A stretch of DNA of 64,000 nucleotides from Pseudoclavibacter caeni (lineage in GTDB: Bacteria; Actinomycetota; Actinomycetes; Actinomycetales; Microbacteriaceae): the NCBI RefSeq assembly GCF_008831125.1, contig NZ_WBKA01000003.1, positions 301,084 to 365,083 of the forward strand, in the 5' to 3' direction. The notes under the pieces are model-generated. The model had not been told where the DNA came from. It saw only the letters and a program-made list of their open reading frames with translations, and made no database searches. Shown piece after piece: positions 56,005-63,771 of this stretch. A program made the translations under genes and the position numbers. Position 1 is the stretch's first letter, and every line of letters starts with the position of its first letter.

Positions 56005-57078
56005 TCAAGTCGTCGCGAGCTGGGCTCGGGCTGCGGTGTTGAGGTGTCGGTAGATCTCGCGGGCGAGGTATCGCTTGAGGCAGCGGCGGATCTCGCGGAT
56101 GGTGCGTCCTTCCGCTGTGCGGCGCTCGACGTAGGCGCGGGTGCGGGGGTCCATGCGCATGCGGGTGACGATGGCCATGTGGAGGGCTCGGTTGAGGCGT
56201 CGGTCGCCGCCGCGGTTGATGCGGTGCCGGACGGTGTTGCCCGAGGATGCGGGGATCGGGTTCGTGCCGGCGAGGCTGGCGAACGCGGCCTCGGACCTGA
56301 TCCGGCCCAGGTGTGACCAGGATGTCAGCGCGACTGCGGCGGTGATCGGGCCGATACCTGGTTGATCGAGGAGGCCGCTTGCAGGGCTCTGGCGGACGAG
56401 GTCGGTGATCCGCTTGGTAATGTCTTTGAGCTCAGTGTCGAGCGCGGCGACGCGCTTGGCGAGGCGGTTTGCTTCGCCTCGGGCTGTCGCGGTGGCGATG
56501 TCTTCGTCGCGTGGTTGCCATGCCGCGATCATGGCGATCTGCGTCGCGGTGAGGGGCCGGCGGGCATCGATGCCGAGATCGACGACGCGCAGTAGCGCGG
56601 TGAGCGCGTTGATTGTTGCGGTGCGCTCGGTGCTCATGTGATCACGGGAAGCCAGCAGCACCTTGACGGCGGCACGGACGCCGTCGTCAGCGCGTGGTTC
56701 GCGCAGATGGCTGTCCTGGAGCGGGAGTGCTGCGGCACCGATGCGGCGAGAGTCGAGCGGGTCGGACTTTCCGATGCCTCGGTTGGCGCGGGCGTTCATG
56801 CGAGGAGCCTCGACGACCGTGTATCCGGCATCGGCTGCGGTGCGCGCCAGGCGTGCTCCGTAGGTTCCGGTGCCCTCGATCACCCAGAGCACGCCAGCAT
56901 CACCGTCGGTGCGGCGTCCGGCCCAGGCGACGGCTCGTGACAGACCCGCTGTGGTGGCGGGGAACTTGGCCTCATCGAGGATCTCACCGGTGGGGCAGGC
57001 CAGGATCGATATGGCGTGGTTGCGGGCGTGGGTATCCACGCCGATGACGAACGGGCGGGCATGCGCGACGATAGCCAT
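56005..57078 (-). CDS. IS110 family transposase (DEDD recombinase), copy A
   Basis: A 357-residue transposase. The RuvC-like DEDD domain holds FVIGVDTHARNHAIS near residue 10, WVIEGTGTYG near 70 and the pair in GKSDPLDSRRIG near 110. A coiled-coil region (LDTELKDITKRITDLV) leads to the Tnp domain with NPIPASSGNTVRHRINRGGD, including the catalytic-serine region. It differs from copy B mostly in residues 90-250 (for example DPLDSRR versus DPLDARR). ATG 57078 was chosen; the longer open frame runs through the bridge-RNA region. Confidence 0.95.
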   Translation of the reverse strand: MAIVAHARPFVIGVDTHARNHAISILACPTGEILDEAKFPATTAGLSRAVAWAGRRTDGDAGVLWVIEGTGTYGARLARTAADAGYTVVEAPRMNARANRGIGKSDPLDSRRIGAAALPLQDSHLREPRADDGVRAAVKVLLASRDHMSTERTATINALTALLRVVDLGIDARRPLTATQIAMIAAWQPRDEDIATATARGEANRLAKRVAALDTELKDITKRITDLVRQSPASGLLDQPGIGPITAAVALTSWSHLGRIRSEAAFASLAGTNPIPASSGNTVRHRINRGGDRRLNRALHMAIVTRMRMDPRTRAYVERRTAEGRTIREIRRCLKRYLAREIYRHLNTAARAQLATT

Positions 57079-57148
57079 GGCGATCGACGCTCCTCTCTTC
57101 AAACGGACAGGGTCACGGTCGCTGAGCGGCCGACGCCAGTCCGGGAAG

Positions 57149-57324
57149 AGGTCACGTCGGGGCGAATCTGTGATGGGCCACGACCCCTGCGGGGCCGGGC
57201 AGTCTCCTGATGAGGTCACCGAGGTGGGCCGGATGGCGCCGGCCGCGCCGACCCGAGCGGACAATTCAACGGAAAGACACCGCGAGCGGGCCAATTGCTT
57301 CGAGAGTCACACCCCGGTCGACAC
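57149..57324 (-). ncRNA. Candidate bridge RNA of IS110 copy A
   Basis: Limits are approximate. In transcript order: left target guide CGAAGCAAT (57302-57294), right target guide CCGTTGA (57272-57266), left donor guide AGGAGACT (57208-57201), hairpin CGGCCCC-GCA-GGGGTCG (57197-57181), right donor guide TCACAGA (57173-57167). All guide segments equal those of copy B. Changes relative to copy B fall in loops or keep pairing (A-U to G-U in the donor hairpin; C-G to U-G in the outer target stem), as expected for a structured RNA. Confidence 0.75.
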
Positions 57325-59399
57325 GACCGACATCCATCCTGACCAGCCAGTCCCAGACCAGCCAAAGCAAGACTCACAGATCGCTTCGGTGGGGCCGTTG
57401 CTGGTGCCGGGCCGGCCGAAGTAGGCAAGCACGTCAGCAGCCCGGTTCTTGAGGGTTCGGCCGAGCGATCGGAGCTCGATGAGCGCGGCAGGGACTCCGC
57501 TGGCGAGGCTGGCGATCAGCTTGCTCATGAGGTCGCGGCCTCGGGCAGGGTCGGGGTCGCGGTAGGCGGTGATCATTCGCTGGTAGGCGGCCCAGGTGAC
57601 CTCGACGGCGACGTGCTGGTCGTCGGCGAACAGGGCGTCGAGCCGGGTCTTCTGTTTGTCGGTGAGCAGGCTGGTGCCGGTGTGCAGGGTGCGGCGCGCG
57701 GAATAGAGCGGGTCGCCGGCTCGGCCGCGGTGGCCGTGGAGATCTTGCTGGATCCGGCGGCGGCACTTGTCGAGGGCATCGCCGGCGAGGCGGACGACGT
57801 GGAAGGGGGCCATCACCGCGACCGCGTCAGGCAACTCCTCGGTAGTGGCGGTCTTGAAGCCGGTGAAACCGTCCATCGCGACCACCTCCACGCTGTCTCG
57901 CCAGACCTGGTCACGCTCAGCAAGCCAGGTCTTGAACACACTCTTGGAGCGGCCCTCGACCATGTCGAGCAGCCGTGCTGGACCGATGCCGGTGCGTGGC
58001 CCGGTCAGGTCGTTGATCACGGTGACGTACTTGTCGCCCTTACGCGTGTGCCTCCAGACGTGCTCGTCGACCCCGATCGTGGTGACACCCTCGAACCGGC
58101 CGGGGTTGTTGATCAGGACCCGCTTCCCTTCGGCCAGCACCGCGTCGTTGGCGGTGTTCCATGACACCGCGAGTCCCTCCGCGATCCGTGCCACGGTGAG
58201 GTGTTGGATCACAATGCCCTCCAGTGCCCACCGAAGCCCGCGGCGGGACAGCCTGGCCTTGGGCTCGGCCGCCTTCGTCATGTCCTGGCGCCACACATGA
58301 CAGCAATCAGCGCACCGGTACCGGCGGACGAGCACTTCCAGCACGGTCGGCCGCCACCCCAGCGGTTCATGCGCGAGCCGACGCACCACGGTGTCCCGCA
58401 ACCGTCCGCGTTGGCCGCACCGGTGGCACCAGTCGTCAGGCTCCACCACCCGACAAGCGATGACCGCCCGTTGCGGTTCGACTCGTTGCCCGACCGCGAC
58501 GAGCCCCAGCTCGTCGAGCCGGCAGAAGGTGGTCAGATCAGGCGCAGCGAAGGTAGCGTCAGGCACGTCGAGGTCTTCCAGATGCTCGGTGTGAGAACCT
58601 CCATCATCGGAAGACCTCGACCCCTACCCAGTGACCGACGCGCCGACCACCATCACACCCCGCCTACACCCCGGATTGTGATGAGCCAGACAAGTACGTG
58701 ACCGTGATCATCGACCTCACCCCCGTCAGGAACCGGACCGGGCCCTCACGGCTGCTCGACATGGTCCCCGGCCGCTCGAAACAGGCGTTCAAGACCTGGC
58801 TCGCCGAACGCCCCGACGACTGGAAGCAGCACGTCGAGGTCGTCGCGATGGACGGATTCACCGGGTTCAAGACCGCCGCCACCGAGGAGCTCCCGGACGC
58901 GACGACGGTGATGGACCCGTTCCACGTCGTCCACCTCGCCGCCGACGCCCTCGACCGCTGCCGGCAGCGCGTCCAGCAGACCACGACCGGGCATCGTGGC
59001 CGGGCCGGAGACCCGCTCTACACGGCCCGACGCACCATGCACACCGGGGCCAGTCTGCTCACCGACCGGCAACGGGAACGGCTCATGATCCTGTTCACGA
59101 GCTCGGAGCACGTCGAGGTCGAGGCCACCTGGGGCATCTACCAGCGCATGCTCTGCGCCTACCGGGCCCCCGACCGAACTGCCGGCAGGACCGCGATGGA
59201 AACGCTCATCGAATCGGTCTCGAGCGCGGTCCCCGCAGCCCTCACCGAACTCCGAACGCTCGGCCGAACCCTCAAGAACCGGGCTGCTGACGTGCTTGCC
59301 TACTTCGGCCGGCCCGGCACCAGCAACGGCCCCACCGAAGCGATCTGTGAGTCTTGCTTTGGCTGGTCTGGGACTGGCTGGTCAGGATGGATGTCGGTC

Positions 59400-59575
59400 G
59401 TGTCGACCAGGGCGTGACTCTCGAAGCAATTGGCCCGCTCGCGGTGTCTTTCCGTTGAATTGTCCGCTCAGGTCGGCGCGGCCGGCGCCATCCGGCCCAC
59501 CTCGGTGACCTCATCAGGAGACTGCCCGACCCCCTCGGGGTCGTGGCCCATCACAGATTCGCCCCGACGTGACCT
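59400..59575 (+). ncRNA. Candidate bridge RNA of IS110 copy B
   Basis: Limits are approximate. Target loop: left guide CGAAGCAAT (59422-59430) matches the target top strand CGAAGCGAT at 8 of 9; right guide CCGTTGA (59452-59458) is the exact complement of TCAACGG. Donor loop: left guide AGGAGACT (59516-59523) matches RE AGGAGATT at 7 of 8; right guide TCACAGA (59551-59557) is the exact complement of TCTGTGA at the LE. A stem closes the target loop (59404-59418 with 59462-59475), and a 7-bp hairpin (59527-59543) splits the donor guides. Order and strand polarity agree with the published IS621 bridge RNA model. Confidence 0.8.
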
Positions 59576-59645
59576 CTTCCCGGACTGGCGTCGGCCGCTC
59601 AGCGACCGTGACCCTGTCCGTTTGAAGAAAGGAACGTCGATCGCC

Positions 59646-60719
59646 ATGGCTATCGTCGCCCATACCCGCCCGTTCGTCATCGGCGTGGATACCCACGCCC
59701 GCAACCACGCCATCTCAATCCTGGCCTGCCCCACCGGTGAGATCCTCGATGAGGCCAAGTTCCCCGCCACCACAGCGGGTCTGTCACGAGCCGTCGCCTG
59801 GGCCGGACGCCGCACCGACGGTGATGCTGGCGTGCTCTGGGTGATCGAGGGCACCGGCACCTACGGGGCGCGTCTGACGCGCGCCGCATCGGATGCCGGA
59901 TACGCGGTCGTCGAGGCCCCGCGCATGAATGCCCGCGCGAACCGCGGCATCGGCAAGTCCGATCCCTTAGACGCGCGCCGCATCGCTGCTGCAGCGCTCC
60001 CGCTCCAGGATACGCAGCTGCGCGAGCCACGCGCTGACGACGGTATCCGCGCCGCAGTCAAGGTGCTGCTGGCATCTCGTGATCACATGAGCACCGAGCG
60101 CACCGCGACGATCAACGCCCTCACCGCGTTGCTGCGAGTGGTCGACCTCGGAATCGACGCCCGCCATCCGCTCACCTCGACGCAGATCGTCACGATCGCC
60201 GCATGGAGAACACGCGACGAAGACCTCGCCACCGCTACAGCCCGAGGCGAAGCCACCCGTCTCGCCAAACGCGTCGCCGCACTCGACACTGAACTCAAGG
60301 ACATCACCAAGCGGATCACCGATCTCGTCCGTCAGAGCCCTGCAGGCACACTTCTTGACCTGCCCGGAATCGGGACGGTCACCGCCGCAGTCGCATTGAC
60401 CGCGTGGTCACACCTGGGCCGCATCAGATCCGAGGCCGCGTTCGCCAGCCTCGCCGGCGCCAGCCCGATCCCCGCGTCCTCAGGAAACACCGTCCGGCAC
60501 CGCATCAACCGCGGCGGCGACCGACGCCTCAACCGAGCCCTCCACATGGCCATCGTCACCCGCATGCGCATGGACCCCCGCACCCGCGCCTACGTCGAGC
60601 GCCGCACCGCCGAAGGGCGCACCCTCCGCGAGATCCGCCGCTGTCTCAAGCGATACCTCGCCCGCGAGATCTACCGACACCTCAACGCCGCAGTCCGAAC
60701 CCAGCTCGCGACGACTTGA
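59646..60719 (+). CDS. IS110 family transposase (DEDD recombinase), copy B
   Basis: A 357-residue transposase with an intact frame: FVIGVDTHARNHAIS, WVIEGTGTYG and GKSDPLDARRIA supply the DEDD residues, and SPIPASSGNTVRHRINRGGD marks the C-terminal serine domain. The stop is followed at once by the RE. ATG 59646 follows GAAAGGAA; the open frame continues upstream to 59430 only because the bridge-RNA region happens to lack stops. It looks functional and would act with the RNA encoded upstream. Confidence 0.96.
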   Translation: MAIVAHTRPFVIGVDTHARNHAISILACPTGEILDEAKFPATTAGLSRAVAWAGRRTDGDAGVLWVIEGTGTYGARLTRAASDAGYAVVEAPRMNARANRGIGKSDPLDARRIAAAALPLQDTQLREPRADDGIRAAVKVLLASRDHMSTERTATINALTALLRVVDLGIDARHPLTSTQIVTIAAWRTRDEDLATATARGEATRLAKRVAALDTELKDITKRITDLVRQSPAGTLLDLPGIGTVTAAVALTAWSHLGRIRSEAAFASLAGASPIPASSGNTVRHRINRGGDRRLNRALHMAIVTRMRMDPRTRAYVERRTAEGRTLREIRRCLKRYLAREIYRHLNAAVRTQLATT

Positions 60720-60864
60720 CAAACATAGGAGATTCAACGGGCGCCTCGAACACCTCCGCGGGATAGCCCTCGGGTTCAGAAACCTCACGAACTACACCAC
60801 CCGAGCACTCCTCGAAACCGGAGGCTTCAAACCCCAGCTACACCGATAGATGCGAAGAGCCTGT

Positions 60865-61821
60865 TTATCTCAACCACGGTTGGCCGGTGCCCTGTGGCGA
60901 TGACTTTCGATATAGGCCCTCGAGTCTGCCGATGAGCTGAAGGTAAGCATCAGAAATTGAATACAATTTAGGTTTTCTCAGCCATACGGTTGCTGAGCTG
61001 ACTAATGGCCATAGTCTTAAAGCTAATGGGTAATTGTGCTTGCGGTAAATATAGCCGTTCCCTCTTGCATAGGAGCGTATTTTGCTCCTCTTTTGCTGTT
61101 TGGATAGGCCTGCGAATTCTCCCACTCCATGTACGGAAAGACTGTTATCCCAAAGGATGGTCGGGGCGGGTACCTGCTCCATTATTCGTAAGTATAGGTC
61201 GGTTCCCTCGCCGGATTGCCAAGGGGAAGGCGCTCCTGTGCCTAACTGTTCGTCGAACCCACCTAGTGATCTGAAGATGTCGGTGCGAACTAAAGTTACG
61301 GGTTCGATTGCTTTCCAGATTCGTATTTTGGAAATAGGCTCTAGTAAATAAGGGGCGTCGATCCCTGAAGGGATTTTTGATCGTGGGCCTGTCGGGTCTT
61401 GGATAGTCCCAGCAATCAGATGCGGCGCTGAGGCTATTGTGGCAGCTAGTCGACGCAGTCTATGAAAGAAATCTTCTGTTGGTAAAGTAGTATCATTGGG
61501 GAACCAATAGTAGTCTCCATAGCCGGGGAATTCATTGGCGGCTGCGTTACGCCCGGCTGATAGACCGTGCAATGAGGAAGTTGTAATTTGCACAGTTGTG
61601 GATAATGAATTTATATGGCGGATAAAAGAGGAGGGAGGTTCGGTGGTGCTTTGATTGCATATAGCGACTTTTACCTCTGCGTCGCCCTGTGCGTTTTCGA
61701 TGTTTTGCAAAAGGCGGTAAAGCGGGCCCCATCGTCCAATTGTACTAACTGCACAATAAATGCGCGGTCGATATTCTGAACCAGTTTGAGGTGTTTCGGG
61801 CTGCATTTTCTCTGATGCCAT
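60865..61821 (-). CDS. Glycosyltransferase, family 2-like (AT-rich, transferred)
   Basis: A 318-residue protein. IYCAVSTIGRWGPLYRLLQN opens a GT-A fold; SSLHGLSAGRNAAANEF and DYYWFPNDTTLPTEDF supply the DxD-like acidic region; SLGGFDEQLGTGAPSPWQSG near residue 195 matches the acceptor-side motif of GT2 enzymes. It probably adds a sugar to a surface polysaccharide. Base composition is strikingly AT-rich against all neighbours, so recent transfer is likely. The stop TAA lies 3 bp from the ISL3 copy 2 terminal repeat, so the C-terminus may be cut. The start has a weak ribosome site; ATG 61806 is an alternative. Confidence 0.8.
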   Translation of the reverse strand: MASEKMQPETPQTGSEYRPRIYCAVSTIGRWGPLYRLLQNIENAQGDAEVKVAICNQSTTEPPSSFIRHINSLSTTVQITTSSLHGLSAGRNAAANEFPGYGDYYWFPNDTTLPTEDFFHRLRRLAATIASAPHLIAGTIQDPTGPRSKIPSGIDAPYLLEPISKIRIWKAIEPVTLVRTDIFRSLGGFDEQLGTGAPSPWQSGEGTDLYLRIMEQVPAPTILWDNSLSVHGVGEFAGLSKQQKRSKIRSYARGNGYIYRKHNYPLALRLWPLVSSATVWLRKPKLYSISDAYLQLIGRLEGLYRKSSPQGTGQPWLR

Positions 61822-61853
61822 TTTCTGAAGTTGGCACTGCTGAGCTGGGACTG

Positions 61854-62714
61854 CTAGCTAAGCAACGTGCTAAGTGAAGTTTCGTATCCGCTTTTGCGGA
61901 GTGGTTCGGCGGTGCGGCGGAGGTCGTCGTCTGTGAGGAATCCCTGCCGCCAGGCGGTTTCTTCGGGGGAGCCGATGAACAGCCCCTGCCGAGCCTGGAC
62001 GGTGCGGATGAAGTTGGTGGCGTCGTTGAGGCTGTCGAAGGTGCCGGTGTCGAGCCAGGCGGTGCCGCGGGGGAGGACTTCGACGTGGAGCTGGCCTCGT
62101 TCGAGGTAGGTGCGGTTGACGTCGGTGATCTCGAGTTCCCCGCGGGGTGAGGGCTTGAGGGTCTTGGCAATGTCGATGACCTGGTTGTCGTAGAAGTACA
62201 GGCCGGGGACGGCGTAGTCGCTCTTCGGGTGGACGGGCTTCTCCTCGAGGGAGATGGCCTTGCCGGTGTGGTCGAATTCGACGACGCCGTAGGCGGTGGG
62301 GTCGGAGACCTGGTAGCCGAACACGGCGGCGCCGGTGATGTGGTTGAAGCGTTTCAGCTGGGTGCCGAGCCCGGCACCGTAGAAGATGTTGTCGCCGAGG
62401 ACGAGGGCGACGCTGTCGGAACCGATGTGGTCTGCGCCAAGGATGAAGGCCTGGGCGAGCCCGTCCGGGGAGGGCTGGACCTTGTAGGTGAGGTTGATGC
62501 CGAACTGGGAGCCGTCACCGAGCAGGCGGCGGAACTGGTCCTGGTCGTGCGGAGTAGTGATGATGAGGATGTCCCGTATCCCGGCGAGGATCAGGGTGGA
62601 CAGGGGGTAGTAGATCATTGGCTTGTCGTAGACGGGCACGAGCTGCTTGCTGATGCCGTACGTGATCGGGTGCAGTCTGGAGCCGGTTCCCCCGGCGAGG
62701 ATGATGCCACGCAT
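61854..62714 (-). CDS. rmlA: Glucose-1-phosphate thymidylyltransferase
   Basis: RmlA makes dTDP-glucose, the first step to dTDP-L-rhamnose and other dTDP sugars. The 286-residue protein has the nucleotide loop [20 protein letters not shown] at the very start, [26 protein letters not shown] near 110, and [20 protein letters not shown] near 160. It is of full length and GC-rich, unlike the neighbouring glycosyltransferase 32 bp downstream. The other rml genes are not in the window. It marks the locus as polysaccharide synthesis. Confidence 0.96.
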   Translation of the reverse strand: MRGIILAGGTGSRLHPITYGISKQLVPVYDKPMIYYPLSTLILAGIRDILIITTPHDQDQFRRLLGDGSQFGINLTYKVQPSPDGLAQAFILGADHIGSDSVALVLGDNIFYGAGLGTQLKRFNHITGAAVFGYQVSDPTAYGVVEFDHTGKAISLEEKPVHPKSDYAVPGLYFYDNQVIDIAKTLKPSPRGELEITDVNRTYLERGQLHVEVLPRGTAWLDTGTFDSLNDATNFIRTVQARQGLFIGSPEETAWRQGFLTDDDLRRTAEPLRKSGYETSLSTLLS

Positions 62715-62773
62715 GCAACCCATTCTCCCACACGGCGCACACCCGACGCACTGCGAAGCCTCGGGCTTTACCA

Positions 62774-63700
62774 CTGTTTTAGTGGACACCGGAGCTGGCG
62801 GGATTCGTTCTCGTCAGGGGAGAATGCCTCAAAGCATAAGCAGATGTCTGAGCGTAAGAGGCGGCGGTCGTTCACCCCGGAGTAGCGTTGTCAGGCCGCA
62901 TGGCCGGGGCGCACGATCGCTGCGGTTGCGCGTTGAACGTTGGAGAGCAGCTGCTGGGCTGGTGGGGGCCGCGGAGCGGCCCCTCACTGCCACGGCTTCG
63001 ACGGGGTGGCTGGATGGTTGAGGAACGCGCCGAGCCGGCGCGGCTGCGCCGGGAGAATGCGGAGCTACGGAAGGACAACGAGTTTCTGGCCAGTGCTCTC
63101 CGCGGTGGTAGAGGGCCGCAGCCTTCTTCGCGTTGGACCGTCAGTGAGCGAGTGCTACGAGCTGATGGGGCGAGAGAGGGCGAACTTCGAGATCACTCGG
63201 ATGGCGAGGCCGGTGGGCGAGTCCAGGACCGGGTTCTACGGGTGGTGGGCTCGCTGTGCCGCTGGCCCCGGCCCACGAGCTGCCGCACGGGTCAGTGCGC
63301 GACGCCTGGGTGCGGCAGGTGTTCGTCGATCCACAGGCCATGTACGGGGTACCACGGGTGACCGCCGAGCTCGCCCGTGAGGGCATGGCTGCCGATCGGA
63401 AGACGGCGGTCGCCTCGATTGCACGGCAGGCCTGGAAGGCATCATCCTGCGCCGGTTCACCCCGGTGACCACCATCCCCCGGTGCTGATACGCATCACAT
63501 TTCCGACCGGGTGGAACGGGCTTGGGACACCGGACAGCTGGACAGGGCGCGGGGTCTCGGACATCACGCATCTGCGCTGCGCCTAGGGGGGCTGTACCTG
63601 TCCGCCGTGATCGACGCACACTCCAGACACTTGGACGGGCAAGGCGATGGATGCGACCAGATCTGGGGTCTGCTGTGGGCTTGGTTGACTCTGGGATTGT
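62774..63700 (+). pseudogene. Decayed IS3-family element (orfA and orfB fragments)
   Basis: The left end TGTTTTAGTGGACACC is IS3-like. Frames change repeatedly: MSERKRRRSFTPE then stop (62844), ARLRRENAELRKDNEFLASA (orfA coiled coil), YELMGRERANFEITRMARPV and ESRTGFYGWWAR (orfB start), PQAMYGVPRVTAELAREGMA, TGQLDRARG and LYLSAVIDAHSRHLDG (DDE core). At least four frameshifts or stops mean no functional transposase. Ends on the right are unclear. Confidence 0.8.
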
Positions 63701-63736
63701 TTACTCCGTGTGGGGTTTACAGGAAAATGAGGAACC

Positions 63737-63771
63737 GTGCCGAAGAAGTACAGTGACGAGTGGCCTTACCC
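63737..63771 (+). pseudogene. Second IS3-family orfA start, truncated by ISL3 copy 3
   Basis: GAGGAAC precedes a GTG that reads VPKKYSDEWPYP, an IS3 orfA N-terminus, before the ISL3 terminal repeat starts at 63772. Only 12 codons remain. The segment before it (about 63700-63736) is probably its left end. Confidence 0.6.

Larger units (their letters stand above)
55989..57378 (-). mobile_element. IS110-group insertion sequence, copy A (1390 bp)
   Basis: Inserted in the ISL3 transposase gene between the codons of GPTEAI and NGRLEHL. The left end (LE, 57378 side) begins TGTGAGTCTTGC; the right end (RE, 55989 side) finishes ATAGGAGATTC. There are no terminal inverted repeats and no target duplication beyond a shared TC core, as expected for IS110. 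About 300 nt of LE precede the transposase and only about 15 nt follow it: the IS110 rather than IS1111 layout. Confidence 0.93.
55869..58566 (-). pseudogene. ISL3 transposase, copy 1, split by IS110 copy A
   Basis: The N-terminal 396 residues read from 58566 down to 57380: a zinc-ribbon-like region (DDWCHRCGQRGRLRD, RYRCADCCHVWRQDM), HTH, then the catalytic DDE-type core with GVDEHVWRHTRKG, VVAMDGFTGFK and PFHVVRLAGDALDKCRR. After GPTEAI the frame is broken by IS110; the last 39 residues (NGRLEHLRGSALGFRNLTNY to FRPQLHRGL) continue at 55988-55869, ending in the inverted repeat. Joined, the protein would be about 435 residues. As it stands it is inactive unless the insert excises. Confidence 0.92.
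55863..58687 (-). mobile_element. ISL3-family element, copy 1 (interrupted by IS110 copy A)
   Basis: Terminal inverted repeats of 24 bp lie at 55863-55886 (starts GGCTCATCACAATCC) and 58664-58687 (inverted; 22 of 24 identical). Removing the 1390-bp IS110 insert leaves 1435 bp with one transposase gene on the minus strand. An inverted repeat of 12 bp (58568-58579 / 58609-58620) lies just upstream of the transposase start. The 8-bp flanks differ (TCTTATGA and AGACAAGT), so no target duplication remains: adjacent deletions or rearrangements have occurred. Confidence 0.9.
59346..60735 (+). mobile_element. IS110-group insertion sequence, copy B (1390 bp)
   Basis: Same length, ends and insertion point as copy A, in the opposite orientation on the chromosome but the same orientation relative to the ISL3 transposase gene. 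The TC core lies at 59344-59345 on the left and 60734-60735 on the right. The RE contains TTGACA at 60716-60721 overlapping the transposase stop, which in the circular form would sit as a -35 across the RE-LE joint. Confidence 0.93.
58689..60849 (+). pseudogene. ISL3 transposase, copy 2, truncated and split by IS110 copy B
   Basis: In frame from DKYVTVIIDLTPVRNRTGP through VVAMDGFTGFKTAATEELPD and MDPFHVVHLAADALDRCRQR to GPTEAI at 59345; then IS110; then NGRLEHLRGIALGFRNLTNY to FKPQLHR and stop at 60736-60849. The N-terminal DNA-binding half is absent, so it is dead even without the insert. The last 89 bases before the insertion (59257-59345) are identical to copy 1 although the genes otherwise differ. 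Confidence 0.9.
58688..60861 (+). mobile_element. ISL3-family element, copy 2, 5'-truncated (interrupted by IS110 copy B)
   Basis: Only the right 24-bp terminal repeat remains, at 60838-60861 (ends GCGAAGAGCC). The left part, including the first about 185 transposase codons, is missing: the sequence starts abruptly at 58688, directly against the terminal repeat of copy 1. It is a different ISL3 element from copy 1 (many amino acid differences in the core), in opposite orientation. The right end is 3 bp from the glycosyltransferase stop codon. Confidence 0.88.

Noticed and set aside
57379..59345. The segment between the two IS110 copies as a composite transposon with cargo
   Set aside because: It contains only ISL3 sequences; there is no cargo gene between the copies.
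59430..59645. N-terminal extension of the IS110 transposase by 72 residues
   Set aside because: The extension is encoded by the guide and stem region; IS110 transposases begin near the FVIGVDTHARNHA motif, as with ATG 59646.
62229..62885. Plus-strand frame of 218 residues
   Set aside because: It is antisense to rmlA, whose product is conserved from first to last residue.
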